From: RGIG4140 sp045532865
GTDB taxonomy: Bacteria; Pseudomonadota; Alphaproteobacteria; CAAHEQ01; UBA3637
Assembly: GCA_045532865.1 (NCBI GenBank)
Contig: JAZSGT010000028.1
Span: forward strand, 19,409 to 83,408
Direction of reading: 5' to 3'
Length of the DNA stretch: 64,000 nt
Numbering within the stretch: position 1 is the first letter of the stretch; each line of letters opens with the position of its first letter. The notes below the pieces were generated by a model. The model saw nothing but the letters and a program-made list of their open reading frames with translations, ran no database searches and had not been told where the DNA came from. Shown piece by piece: positions 46,275-55,478 of this stretch. A program made the translations under genes and the position numbers.

Positions 46275-46508
46275 ATGATGAATTTTTGTTTGTTTCTTAT
46301 TCGGTTTTATCAGCTTTTTTTGTCTCCATTAAAAGGTCATTGCTGTCGTTTTGAGCCAACATGTTCTGATTATGCAAAAGAAGCTTTTTTGTTGCATGGG
46401 ATACGAAAAGGTGCTATTTTAACGCTCAAAAGAATTTTAAAATGTCACCCATGGGGTGGGGATGGATATGATCCAGTTCCAAAAAATAATATAAGGGAAA
46501 TAAAATGA
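46275..46508 (+). CDS. yidD: Membrane protein insertion factor YidD
   Basis: 77 residues from ATG 46275; 46263 (overlapping the rnpA stop) and 46278 are alternatives. LFLIRFYQLFLSPLKGHCCRFEPTCSDYAKEA and the HPWGGDGYDPVP end cover the whole YidD family signature, including its three conserved cysteines. It is a small inner-membrane-associated partner of YidC. It overlaps yidC by ATGA. Confidence 0.93.
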   Translation: MMNFCLFLIRFYQLFLSPLKGHCCRFEPTCSDYAKEAFLLHGIRKGAILTLKRILKCHPWGGDGYDPVPKNNIREIK

Positions 46509-48157
46509 CTCAAATGAAAAAACAACAAAATGAAGAAGTTAAAAATGTTATCATTGCAATGATTTTGGTAACGATTATTATGTTTACATTTAATCGTTTT
46601 TCAACATCCAAACCAATGGATGAAAATTTGCAAGATGAAGCAATTAAAACCGTTCAGCTTGAACAGCAAAATACGCGTAATCTTGTGCCACAAACGGAAG
46701 TTGTTGTTGAAAAAAAAGCTGATCCTGTCTTACTTAAAAATGAATTTGTTGATGCTTCATTTGACCCTGCTTTAGGTGGATTTAATAAGGTAGCTTTATT
46801 AAAATATAAAGAAACGTTGGATGCAGATAGTAAAAATATTTCTGTTTTAGGGGATGATTATTTCACTTCACTTCTATGGAAAAGTAAAGATGTAAAAATG
46901 CCTTCAAAAAATTCTTTTTGGAAAGAGGATGAAACTCGTTCATCTGCGCAAAATAAAGTTTTTGTCTTTCAAAACGAAGAAGTTAAAATTGAGAGAGAAT
47001 TAACACTTGATAATCAATATATGTTTCTAATTAAAGATACAATTACAAATTTAACACAATCTCCAATTAAGGCATATCAAGAAGGATTTATTTCTAGAAA
47101 AATGGAAGCTAATCCTCCAGTTTCAACTGTTCATCAAGGTTTTGTTGGTTATTTAAATGATTATTTAGTTGAAGAAAAATATGATCAAGATGAAAAAATT
47201 TATTCTGATAGAACAAAAGATGGTTGGTTTGGTTTTACAGATAAATATTGGCAAACATTAATGGTTTTAAATCCAAATGAAAATGTTTCAGTTTCATATA
47301 CATCTGATAAAAATGCAACCTATAAAGCATATTTTGAAACAGATAACTTTTTAATTCAACCAAATCAAAGTGCTTCAAAAACAACACGTTTGTTTGTTGG
47401 TGCAAAAGATATTGATGTGATTAATGCTTATCAAAAAAATCAGAATATAACACATTTTGATTTAAGCATTGATTTTGGGTGGTTCAGATTTTTAACACAG
47501 CCATTTTTACATTTTTTAAATTGGTTGTATGCTTTATTAGGAAATATGGGAGTTGCGATTTTGGTTTTTGCAACATTAATTCGTTTTGCTTTGTTACCAA
47601 TTGCGACAAAATCATATGAGAGCATGGCAAAAATGCGAAAAGTTCAACCAAAAATTAAAGAGTTGCAAAAAAGATTTAAAAAAGATCCACGAAGACTTCA
47701 AATTGAAATGGCAAATCTTTATAAGCGAGAAAAAATCAATCCTGCCTCAGGTTGTTTGCCTTTATTGTTACAAATCCCAGTATTTTTTGCCTTATACAAA
47801 GTGTTATCTATTTCAATTAATATGAGACAGGCTCCATTTTTTGGATGGATTCAAGATTTATCAATGCCAGATCCATTATCTCCATTTAATGGTTTTGGTT
47901 ATTTTGATATTGGGTTGCCAGCTTTTTTAACGATTGGTATTTGGCCAATTTTAATGGGATTAACGATGTATATTCAACAAAAATTATCACCAGCTCCAGC
48001 TGACAAAACACAAGCAAAGGTAATGTTGTTTTTGCCTGTAATTTTTACATTAATGATGGGATCATTTGCTTCGGGTTTAATTATTTATTGGACGTGGAGT
48101 AATATTTTATCAATATTCCAACAAAAATATATTATGAAAAAAGTAGGGGTTGAATAA
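46505..48157 (+). CDS. yidC: Membrane protein insertase YidC
   Basis: 550 residues, the long proteobacterial form: one N-terminal helix (about 14-30), a periplasmic beta-supersandwich domain to about 330, then the five-helix insertase core with the conserved GCLPLLLQIPVFFALYKVL and SYESMAKMRKVQPKIKELQ segments. It inserts and folds inner-membrane proteins alone or with SecYEG. Coupled to yidD in front and to engB behind (TAATG). Confidence 0.96.
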   Translation: MTQMKKQQNEEVKNVIIAMILVTIIMFTFNRFSTSKPMDENLQDEAIKTVQLEQQNTRNLVPQTEVVVEKKADPVLLKNEFVDASFDPALGGFNKVALLKYKETLDADSKNISVLGDDYFTSLLWKSKDVKMPSKNSFWKEDETRSSAQNKVFVFQNEEVKIERELTLDNQYMFLIKDTITNLTQSPIKAYQEGFISRKMEANPPVSTVHQGFVGYLNDYLVEEKYDQDEKIYSDRTKDGWFGFTDKYWQTLMVLNPNENVSVSYTSDKNATYKAYFETDNFLIQPNQSASKTTRLFVGAKDIDVINAYQKNQNITHFDLSIDFGWFRFLTQPFLHFLNWLYALLGNMGVAILVFATLIRFALLPIATKSYESMAKMRKVQPKIKELQKRFKKDPRRLQIEMANLYKREKINPASGCLPLLLQIPVFFALYKVLSISINMRQAPFFGWIQDLSMPDPLSPFNGFGYFDIGLPAFLTIGIWPILMGLTMYIQQKLSPAPADKTQAKVMLFLPVIFTLMMGSFASGLIIYWTWSNILSIFQQKYIMKKVGVE

Positions 48158-48810
48158 TGACTTTTTTAACACTCGAAGAACAAACCGAAAAATTAAAAAA
48201 AGAGGGGAATGCTCTTTTTATTGAAAAGCCTACTTTTTTAAGGGGGGTTGCAAGTGTTGATCAATTACCAACAACAAATGTGGATGAATTTGCATTTGCT
48301 GGGCGTTCAAATGTTGGAAAGTCTTCTTTAATTAATGCAGTGACTGGTGTGCGAGGATTAGCACGAGCATCAAATACACCAGGGAGAACGCAAGAACTTA
48401 ATTTTTTTGATGCAAATAAACAATTTTTTATTGTTGATTTGCCTGGATATGGTTATGCAGCAGCACCTGAAAAAATGGTTCAAGCATGGACCCGTCTTAT
48501 TCATGATTATCTAAGAGGTCGTGTTCAATTAAAACGTGTTTTTTTGCTTGTTGATTCAAGGCATGGTCTTAAAGACGTTGATGTTAAAATTATGAAAATG
48601 TTGGATGCAGCAGCTGTTAGTTATCAAATTATTTTAACAAAAATTGATAAAATTTCAAAAGTACAATGTGATAAAGTATTTGCAGAAACAGTTGAAAAAG
48701 CAAAATCACATGTTGCAGCTTATCCAGAAATTTTAGTTACAAGTTCTGAAAAAAATATTGGGATTGAAGCTGTTCGTGCTCAGTTTGTAAAAGTTTTAAA
48801 AGGGATATAA
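48157..48810 (+). CDS. engB: Ribosome-biogenesis GTPase EngB/YsxC
   Basis: 217 residues. P-loop GRSNVGKSSLINA, switch II DLPGYGYA and the specificity motif TKIDK mark the YihA/EngB branch of TRAFAC GTPases, needed for 50S maturation. It begins inside the yidC stop codon and is followed after four bases by mnmE, continuing the polycistronic cluster. Confidence 0.95.
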   Translation: MTFLTLEEQTEKLKKEGNALFIEKPTFLRGVASVDQLPTTNVDEFAFAGRSNVGKSSLINAVTGVRGLARASNTPGRTQELNFFDANKQFFIVDLPGYGYAAAPEKMVQAWTRLIHDYLRGRVQLKRVFLLVDSRHGLKDVDVKIMKMLDAAAVSYQIILTKIDKISKVQCDKVFAETVEKAKSHVAAYPEILVTSSEKNIGIEAVRAQFVKVLKGI

Positions 48811-48814
48811 TAAA

Positions 48815-50140
48815 ATGGCATATTCAATGGGTGAAACAATTTATGCCTTGTCATCAGGTGCTGGAAAAGGTGGTGTTGCCGTTATTAGACTTTCAGGTTC
48901 GGATGCACTTAAAATACTTTCATGCATGACAGGTATTGAAAATCCAAAACCAAGATATGCTTATTTTTCCCCTCTTAAAAATAAAGAAAATATCGTTATT
49001 GATCATTCATTAGTGCTTTATTTTAAAGGTCCTAACAGTTTTACTGGTGAAGATGTTGTTGAGTTTCAAGTTCATGGAGGCAGAAGCGTTATTGAAAGTG
49101 TTTTTGAAGCTCTTTCAATGTTTAAAAATGCACGTCCTGCTGAAGCTGGTGAGTTTTCAAGACGGGCTGTTGTTCATGGGAAAATGGATTTGACAAGTGC
49201 TGAAGGTTTGATGGATTTAATTGATGCACAAACGGAATGGCAACGAAGACAAGCTTTGACTCAAATGGAGGGAAAATTAGGAGCGCTTTATGAAGGATGG
49301 CGCCAATTATTGATAAAAGATATGGCTTATTTAGAGGCTTTTATTGATTTTCCTGAAGAAGATATTCCTCCAGAAAAAATGAAGCTAATTGACGAAGGGG
49401 TATTACGTCTTATTTGTCAAATTGAAAACCATTTAAAAGATAATAAAAAAGGCCAACGGTTAAGAAATGGATTTCAAATTGCAATTATTGGCGAACCAAA
49501 TGTTGGTAAATCTAGCTTGATTAATTTATTGAGCGAAAAAGATGTTGCTATTGTTTCAAATATTGCAGGAACGACAAGAGATGTTGTTGAAACGTATTTA
49601 GATATTGAAGGGTTTCCTGTTGTTTTGGCTGATACAGCAGGTTTGAGGGATAATGCAGAAGAAATTGAAGCTGAAGGTATTAAACGTGCTGTTAGAAAAG
49701 CTGAAGAATCTGATTTAATTTTGCATGTATGCGACATTAAAAATTACCCAAATAAAGATTCTTTGCCTGAAAATTTAAAAGATATTCCATCAATTACTGT
49801 ATGGAATAAGTTAGATGTTGTTCACAGAAAAGTAAGTGAAACAGAAATAGCTATGAGTGCCAAAACAAAAGAAGGATTTTCTAAATTAAAGAGTCAAATA
49901 GCCTCCTTTTTGATGGAAAATTTTTCACCAGACACAACTGGTGTTATCACAAGAGAAAGATATAGAAAAGCATTAGAAGATTGTGTTCATTCATTGAAAA
50001 GTTCATTGATGTCATATGAATTAGAATTAAAAGCTGAAGATTTGAGAATGGCATCAAGAGCATTAGGACGAATTGTTGGTAAAATTGAAACAGAAGAATT
50101 ATTAGATGTGGTCTTTCGTGATTTTTGTATCGGAAAATAA
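48815..50140 (+). CDS. mnmE: tRNA modification GTPase MnmE
   Basis: 441 residues. TIYALSSGAGKGGVAVIRLSG opens the formyl-THF-binding N-domain. The inserted G-domain has GEPNVGKSS, DTAGLRD and NKLD, and the protein ends with the family-typical FCIGK carrying the catalytic cysteine. With MnmG it builds the 5-carboxymethylaminomethyl group at the wobble uridine of several tRNAs. mnmG follows after 25 bases, so both partners of the complex come from one transcript. Confidence 0.96.
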   Translation: MAYSMGETIYALSSGAGKGGVAVIRLSGSDALKILSCMTGIENPKPRYAYFSPLKNKENIVIDHSLVLYFKGPNSFTGEDVVEFQVHGGRSVIESVFEALSMFKNARPAEAGEFSRRAVVHGKMDLTSAEGLMDLIDAQTEWQRRQALTQMEGKLGALYEGWRQLLIKDMAYLEAFIDFPEEDIPPEKMKLIDEGVLRLICQIENHLKDNKKGQRLRNGFQIAIIGEPNVGKSSLINLLSEKDVAIVSNIAGTTRDVVETYLDIEGFPVVLADTAGLRDNAEEIEAEGIKRAVRKAEESDLILHVCDIKNYPNKDSLPENLKDIPSITVWNKLDVVHRKVSETEIAMSAKTKEGFSKLKSQIASFLMENFSPDTTGVITRERYRKALEDCVHSLKSSLMSYELELKAEDLRMASRALGRIVGKIETEELLDVVFRDFCIGK

Positions 50141-50165
50141 AATTAAAGGATAAAAGGATTTGTGT

Positions 50166-52013
50166 ATGAATAAAAAATATGATGTAATTGTTGTTGGGGG
50201 TGGGCATGCAGGATGTGAAGCTTGTGCAGCAGCCGCACGAGTGGGTGCAAAAACACTGTTAATAACGCATCATATTTCCACGATAGCTGATATGTCTTGT
50301 AACCCTGCAATTGGTGGTTTAGGAAAAGGAACTTTGGTTCGAGAAATTGATGCTTTAGATGGTTTGATGGGGCATGTTATTGATAAAACGGGTATTCAAT
50401 TTCGCATTCTAAATCAGTCAAAAGGTCCGGCTGTTCAAGGTCCAAGAGCACAAGCAGATAAAGATGCGTATAAAAAATACATGCAAGAGATTTTGCTTTC
50501 TTATCCAAATTTAGAAATTTTAGAAGGTGATGCGCAAGAGATTTTGTTTGAGGATAACCAAATAAAAGGTATTATTGTTTCTGATGAAACAATTTTGGCA
50601 GATAGTTTGGTTATTACAACAGGAACATTTTTGAATGGATTAATGCATATTGGAACTGAAAAAGTTGAAGGTGGACGCTTTGGGGAAGACGCGTCTAAAG
50701 GAATTACGCCTTCACTTAAAAAAATGGGTTTTGTACTGGGTCGTTTAAAAACTGGTACGCCGGCTAGATTGGATAAAGATTCAATTGATTGGTCATTACT
50801 AGAAGAGCAAAAAGGAGATGAAGAACCAAAACCATTTTCTTTCATGACAACAGATTTTTATCCTGTTCAAGAATCTTGTTATATCACACATACAACGCCT
50901 GAAACGCATAAAGTTATTTTGGACAATTTGGATCGTGCCCCATTATATAGTGGACAAATTAATTCTGTTGGGCCAAGATATTGCCCAAGTATTGAAGATA
51001 AATTGGTTCGTTTTCAAGGAAGAGATTCTCACCATATTTTCTTAGAACCTGAAACAAAAGATGGCATCAGCATTTATCCAAATGGGATTTCTACTTCTTT
51101 ACCAAAAGATGTTCAAGAAGCTTTTTTAAGAACAATACCTGGTTTGGAAAATGTGAAGATTTTGCGTTATGCTTATGCTATTGAATATGATTATGTTGAT
51201 CCAAGAGAGCTTAAATTAACACTTGAAACAAAAAAAGTGAAAGGTCTATTCTTAGCAGGACAAATCAATGGAACGACGGGGTATGAAGAAGCTGCTGGGC
51301 AAGGTTTGTTGGCTGGGGTTAATGCGGCTCATTTTGCATTAAAAACAGGTAAAACGTTGGTGTTTGACCGATCGGATTCTTACTTGGGTGTTATGATTGA
51401 TGATATTACAACACAGGGGATTGATGAACCGTATCGTCTGTTTACTTCTCGAGCTGAATATCGTTTGACGATGCGAGCAGATAATGCCGATTTACGTTTG
51501 ACAATGCAAGGAATAGACAGTTCTTGTGTTGGTGAAAAAAGAAAAAAATATTTCTTAGAAAAAAAACGTTTGATGGATGAAGCAAGAGACTTGGTTTCAA
51601 CTTTGTATCGAACACCAAAAGAGCTGAATGAACTTGGTTATAATATTAATCTTGATGGACAAAAAAGGAATCCATATGATTTACTTTCATGTCAAGGAAT
51701 TGTTTGGGCAGATGTGATAAAAGTTTGGCCTGTATTGAAAGGAATAAGAAAAGACATTGCTGAACAGTTAGAGATTGAGGGTAGATATCATGGGTATTTA
51801 TCCAGACAAAAATCTGATATTGAATCGTTTAAAAAAGACGAAGCACTTAAAATTCCTGAAAATATTGACTATTCAAAAATTGGTGGTCTTTCAAATGAAA
51901 TTGTTATACGTTTAACAAGAAGTAAACCTTTAACAATTGGTGCGATGACAAGAATGATGGGGGTTACTCCAGCAGCTGTTACAGCTGTGATTGCATATTT
52001 AAAGAAAAAGTAA
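50166..52013 (+). CDS. mnmG: tRNA uridine 5-carboxymethylaminomethyl modification enzyme MnmG
   Basis: 615 residues from ATG 50166 (AAAGGATAAAAGG upstream; TTG two codons earlier is less likely). FAD-binding DVIVVGGGHAGCEAC, the NPAIGGLGKG and LFLAGQINGTTGYEEAAGQG motifs and a C-terminal helical domain that contacts tRNA and MnmE. In many Alphaproteobacteria rsmG and parAB follow; here the cluster ends and an unrelated small regulator pair starts. Confidence 0.97.
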   Translation: MNKKYDVIVVGGGHAGCEACAAAARVGAKTLLITHHISTIADMSCNPAIGGLGKGTLVREIDALDGLMGHVIDKTGIQFRILNQSKGPAVQGPRAQADKDAYKKYMQEILLSYPNLEILEGDAQEILFEDNQIKGIIVSDETILADSLVITTGTFLNGLMHIGTEKVEGGRFGEDASKGITPSLKKMGFVLGRLKTGTPARLDKDSIDWSLLEEQKGDEEPKPFSFMTTDFYPVQESCYITHTTPETHKVILDNLDRAPLYSGQINSVGPRYCPSIEDKLVRFQGRDSHHIFLEPETKDGISIYPNGISTSLPKDVQEAFLRTIPGLENVKILRYAYAIEYDYVDPRELKLTLETKKVKGLFLAGQINGTTGYEEAAGQGLLAGVNAAHFALKTGKTLVFDRSDSYLGVMIDDITTQGIDEPYRLFTSRAEYRLTMRADNADLRLTMQGIDSSCVGEKRKKYFLEKKRLMDEARDLVSTLYRTPKELNELGYNINLDGQKRNPYDLLSCQGIVWADVIKVWPVLKGIRKDIAEQLEIEGRYHGYLSRQKSDIESFKKDEALKIPENIDYSKIGGLSNEIVIRLTRSKPLTIGAMTRMMGVTPAAVTAVIAYLKKK

Positions 52014-52147
52014 ATAACATAAGTATTTATTTAAAATTTTCTTCTCTTGACAAAGCTTTAATTTAACCACACCTATAAGAGTGATTTAGCTGGGCTGTCG
52101 TAGAAAAACGAGGCTTTTTGTGAAATTAACAATTACTAGGGGGTATT

Positions 52148-52408
52148 ATGAAAAAAGAAATGAATGATATAACATGTTTAAGTATTGAAGAAAGGAAAAT
52201 CTTAAAAGAAGAAATTAAACAAGCATGGCCAGAGTTACCACTTGAACTGAAACAATTTATTGTTGAGGCAATGCAACAAAATTTAAAAACACTTTATATG
52301 TTGCAAGATTGGGCAAAGAAAGAAAATCATGAAACAATGCTTGATTTGGTTTCTCGCAAAATTGCTTATAAAGAAGATGTTGTTCAAAAAATGGAATCCT
52401 CAATATAG
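52148..52408 (+). CDS. Small helical protein upstream of a LuxR-type regulator
   Basis: 86 residues, ATG preceded by GGGGGT. Acidic, helical, without signal peptide or recognised domain; the middle (LPLELKQFIVEAMQQNLKTLYML) is amphipathic. It is 14 bases from the DNA-binding protein gene behind it, so the two are surely co-transcribed. A partner or modulator of that regulator is a reasonable guess, not more. Confidence 0.6.
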   Translation: MKKEMNDITCLSIEERKILKEEIKQAWPELPLELKQFIVEAMQQNLKTLYMLQDWAKKENHETMLDLVSRKIAYKEDVVQKMESSI

Positions 52409-52422
52409 GTAAAGGAGGCCAT

Positions 52423-52668
52423 ATGGAGCAAAATGAAAAAAATTATCAAAAAGAAAATTACGCATTGGGTGATGGTTCCTTTTTGTCTGAACGACAAGTA
52501 GCTGTTTTAAATCAATTGGCGCTTGGTTTATCAAATAAGCAAATTGCGCATGTTTTAGGTGTTGCAGAACCAACGATAAAAATGCATGTGAGTTCGTTAT
52601 TGAGGGCTTTTAAAGTTCAAAATCGTGTTCAAATTTTATTAAAAGCCAAAGAAAAAGATTTTGTGTAA
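52423..52668 (+). CDS. Stand-alone LuxR-type HTH regulator
   Basis: 81 residues, ribosome site AAAGGAGG. Almost entirely a GerE/LuxR-type C-terminal DNA-binding domain: LSERQVAVLNQLALGLSNKQIAHVLGVAEPTIKMHVSSLLRAF. There is no receiver, PAS or ligand-binding domain, so any signal must come through another protein, perhaps the small protein encoded just before it. A terminator follows directly after the stop, which separates this pair from the MORN-like gene. Confidence 0.85.
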   Translation: MEQNEKNYQKENYALGDGSFLSERQVAVLNQLALGLSNKQIAHVLGVAEPTIKMHVSSLLRAFKVQNRVQILLKAKEKDFV

Positions 52669-52682
52669 TGCAAAGGAACAAA

Positions 52683-52720
52683 AAAACAGGCAAGTTTAAT
52701 GACTTGTCTGTTTTTTTATG
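52683..52720 (+). terminator. Terminator after the LuxR-type gene
   Basis: Arms AAACAGGCAAGT and ACTTGTCTGTTT (one wobble), loop TTAATG, then seven T. It lies inside an open frame that could extend the next gene leftward, which argues against that extension. Confidence 0.82.
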
Positions 52721-52838
52721 TATATTTTTGATAATTGTATTTGTGATTATTTTTATATTTTGGGGTAAAAATAAATTGCTTTTGCCCTTAAAATTTGGTA
52801 CGTTAAGAAAAGTAAAAAATAAATTTAAAGAGGGTTAT

Positions 52839-54479
52839 ATGATTAAATCACATTCATTTTTGTTTGGAGCTATTGTTTCAACTTTGGTATTATATAGTGG
52901 TTCAGAAGCTTGGGCAACACAAAATAACCAAACTGTGCCAACTCAAACAGAACAACAAAAAAAGATTCAAGTTCCTGTTTATTCAAAAGAGGATGTTATT
53001 TTTCATGAAGGTTTATTTTTGAAAAAGACTGATAAACAGCCTGTGAATGGTGTTCTTCAAGCAAAATCAGAGAGTGGAAAAGTAATTGCACAGACATTTT
53101 TTTATAATGGTATGCCTCATGGGGAGAGTGTTACGTTTTATGATAATGGGAAAACTAAAACTCATGAAAAATATAATCAAGGCCGTTTGCATGGAAAATC
53201 AGTTTCTTATTATGAAAATGGTAAAATTTTAAACGAATCCTATTTCTATATGGGTAGACCTGAAGGTAAATCAACAGTTTTTTATGAAGATGGAAGTGTC
53301 AAGTTTGAAACCATGTATAAAAATGGGAAGAAAAATGGGGATGATAAAGCCTTTTTTGAACAAGGAAAACCCATGTTGTTGCGCCATTATACAGATGGTG
53401 TTTTAGATGGACCTGTTAAAGAATACTATCAAAATGGTAATTTAAAGGGTGAGGGAGTATTTAAAAAAGATGGACCCGAAGGTATTGTGAAAACATATTA
53501 TGAAAATGGTAAATTAAGAACAGAGGAAATGTACGTTAAAGGTAAAAAACAAGGGCCTTCTAAGTCATATTATGATTTTGGACAATTGATGCAAGAAGAA
53601 AATTATGAAAATGATTTGTTGACGGGTATTGCTAAAAATTATTATGAAGATGGTCGCATTGAAAAAGAGGCTACATATCAAAATGGAAAACAAGAAGGGG
53701 CTGTGAAAGTTTATTATAACACAGGACAAATAAAACTGGATGCGATTTATAAAAATGATTTGCCACATGGAAAATTAACAACATATTTCTTAGATGGAAA
53801 TATTCAAACAAGTGTTGAAATGGTTGATGGCAAATTGAATGGAAAAATAGTTGAATATTATGAAAATGGACAAATTGCTTTAGAAAAAAATTACAAAATG
53901 GGATTAGAAGATGGCCCTGTAATTGCCTATTATGAAAATGGGAAGAAAAAAATGGCAACCATTTTTAAAGATGGTAAAAAAGAAGGGGAATTTGCAAATT
54001 TTTATGAGGATGGTTCTCAAAGTACACGAACAATGTTTAAAAATGACAAACCTCATGGTGAATTCAAACAATATTATCCAAATGGACAGCTCAATGTTGA
54101 AGGCGCATATATCGATGGTAAATTAAATGGAGTACAAAAAATTTATTACAATACAGGAAAGCTTCAAAGTGAAGATTTTTACAAAAATGATTTGCTAGAA
54201 GGCGAAAGTAAGACATATTATGAAAATGGTGTTTTAAGAAGTACTTCTTATTTTAAAGAAGGGAAGAAACACGGTAAGGCACTCATTTATGATGAAGCTG
54301 GGACATTGATTTTAGATATGACATTTGATATGGACAATTTAGTTGCTGCTAAAACTAAAAAAATGATGGATGATGAAGCAGCAGCTACTGGTGAAAAAAA
54401 GGTTGAAGCAAAACCAGCGATAGAAAATAAAGAAACTGCATCTATTCAAAATAAAGAATCTATAAAGACAACGAATTAA
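52839..54479 (+). CDS. Exported MORN-like (YwqK-type) repeat protein
   Basis: 546 residues from ATG 52839 (AAAGAGGG upstream). The frame is open to 52668, but a terminator lies in that stretch and a standard signal peptide (ending EAWA) begins at 52839. The mature protein is a row of about 17 repeats of some 23 residues with the core YYENGKLxxExxYxxGKxxG, the MORN variant also found in YwqK-type proteins. Such repeats form elongated beta-hairpin ladders and occur in surface and lipid-binding proteins. The last 60 residues are Ala/Glu/Lys-rich and repeat-free. No toxin partner is adjacent, so an antitoxin role is not supported. Likely a periplasmic or surface scaffold. Confidence 0.8.
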   Translation: MIKSHSFLFGAIVSTLVLYSGSEAWATQNNQTVPTQTEQQKKIQVPVYSKEDVIFHEGLFLKKTDKQPVNGVLQAKSESGKVIAQTFFYNGMPHGESVTFYDNGKTKTHEKYNQGRLHGKSVSYYENGKILNESYFYMGRPEGKSTVFYEDGSVKFETMYKNGKKNGDDKAFFEQGKPMLLRHYTDGVLDGPVKEYYQNGNLKGEGVFKKDGPEGIVKTYYENGKLRTEEMYVKGKKQGPSKSYYDFGQLMQEENYENDLLTGIAKNYYEDGRIEKEATYQNGKQEGAVKVYYNTGQIKLDAIYKNDLPHGKLTTYFLDGNIQTSVEMVDGKLNGKIVEYYENGQIALEKNYKMGLEDGPVIAYYENGKKKMATIFKDGKKEGEFANFYEDGSQSTRTMFKNDKPHGEFKQYYPNGQLNVEGAYIDGKLNGVQKIYYNTGKLQSEDFYKNDLLEGESKTYYENGVLRSTSYFKEGKKHGKALIYDEAGTLILDMTFDMDNLVAAKTKKMMDDEAAATGEKKVEAKPAIENKETASIQNKESIKTTN

Positions 54480-54497
54480 ATGTTTGGTATATAGAAT

Positions 54498-54528
54498 GAT
54501 AAAAGTTCTTTACAAAAGAGCTTTTATC
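54498..54528 (+). terminator. Stem-loop after the MORN-like gene
   Basis: Fourteen-pair hairpin GATAAAAGTTCTTT-ACA-AAAGAGCTTTTATC without a T-run. It may stabilise the mRNA 3' end or stop transcription weakly. Confidence 0.5.
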
Positions 54529-54581
54529 GTCTATGTAGGAAAGTACATATTTTTATATGTTTCAATTATAAGGATTTAAAA

Positions 54582-55466
54582 ATGACTTGTTTTTCAAAAT
54601 TTATAAATGTTGTTGGTTGTGGGGTATTGATTGCTTCAAGCACGGTTGCATTTGCTGGAGATGAATATCAAAAACCATCAGAACTCAGAGCAAATTTTAG
54701 ACGTGTTGGTCTTGAAATGTCTTCAACGAAAGTTTCAAATGCAAAGGAATATGAGAATTCACCAGTTACGCAATTAAATGCTGATAACCAAAGTTTAATT
54801 AAAGGCGTGTTTGATTTTGTTTTAGAATATGACAATCAAGATATGCGTTGGGATAATTCTTTGTTTATGAATTATGGTAGAACCAAAATCAAAGGTCATG
54901 AAGAAGGGGATGTTTCTGAAACAAGCGAAAATGAAGATAAGATTTTGCTGACATCTGATTATGCTTACAAAATGTGGAAAGTGCGTGATATGGATTTAGG
55001 TCCATTTGCAAGTATTGCCTATCAAACGGAATTTACACGTAATGAAGATGCGCCAAGAATGAAAGTTTTTCGTGGCAAGAGTGGTTTAAAATTGTTTAGT
55101 GGTAAAATTGTTAAAGAATTATATGTTGCTGGTGTAGGTGAATATGATATCACATATAGTGATCATGTGGGTAAATTTGCAGCTGAAACAGGTTGGCGCT
55201 TAGAACATCAGTTAAGAGATGGTGTTCAATTGTCAACAGACGGTTATTTTAGAAAATATTTTACATATAGCCAGTATGTAGGAACAGACTTAAAATACGA
55301 TTTAAATGTAACTGCAAGAATGGATGTTGATATTACTGAAACGTTAACATTTGGTCCATATATTTCATATCGTTTAGCGCAATCTCGTGAAGCAAGTAGT
55401 CATGCAAGTAACTTGATGATTGGTGTTTCATTAGCTTATAAAAATTTGTATCAATTATTTCAATAA
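54582..55466 (+). CDS. Outer-membrane beta-barrel protein, unassigned
   Basis: 294 residues, signal peptide of about 25 residues ending AFA. The mature chain alternates polar and hydrophobic residues in strands of 9-12 with aromatic girdles (FDFVLEYDNQDMRWDNSLFMNYG, YTYSQYVGTDLKYDLNV) and ends in ...LYQLFQ with an aromatic residue next to the C-terminus, as barrel proteins recognised by BAM do. About 12 strands are plausible. No family is named with certainty; DUF3078/DUF481-like barrels are the nearest I can think of. Ribosome site AAGGA. Confidence 0.65.
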   Translation: MTCFSKFINVVGCGVLIASSTVAFAGDEYQKPSELRANFRRVGLEMSSTKVSNAKEYENSPVTQLNADNQSLIKGVFDFVLEYDNQDMRWDNSLFMNYGRTKIKGHEEGDVSETSENEDKILLTSDYAYKMWKVRDMDLGPFASIAYQTEFTRNEDAPRMKVFRGKSGLKLFSGKIVKELYVAGVGEYDITYSDHVGKFAAETGWRLEHQLRDGVQLSTDGYFRKYFTYSQYVGTDLKYDLNVTARMDVDITETLTFGPYISYRLAQSREASSHASNLMIGVSLAYKNLYQLFQ

Positions 55467-55478
55467 AGGAGTATCAAA

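Noticed and set aside
52668..52838. 57-residue N-terminal extension of the MORN-like protein with a membrane helix
   Set aside because: A clear terminator lies within it, and a standard signal peptide with ribosome site begins at 52839.
52839..54479. Reading the MORN-like protein as a YwqK-type antitoxin
   Set aside because: It has a signal peptide and about 17 repeats, and no YwqJ/LXG-type toxin gene is adjacent.
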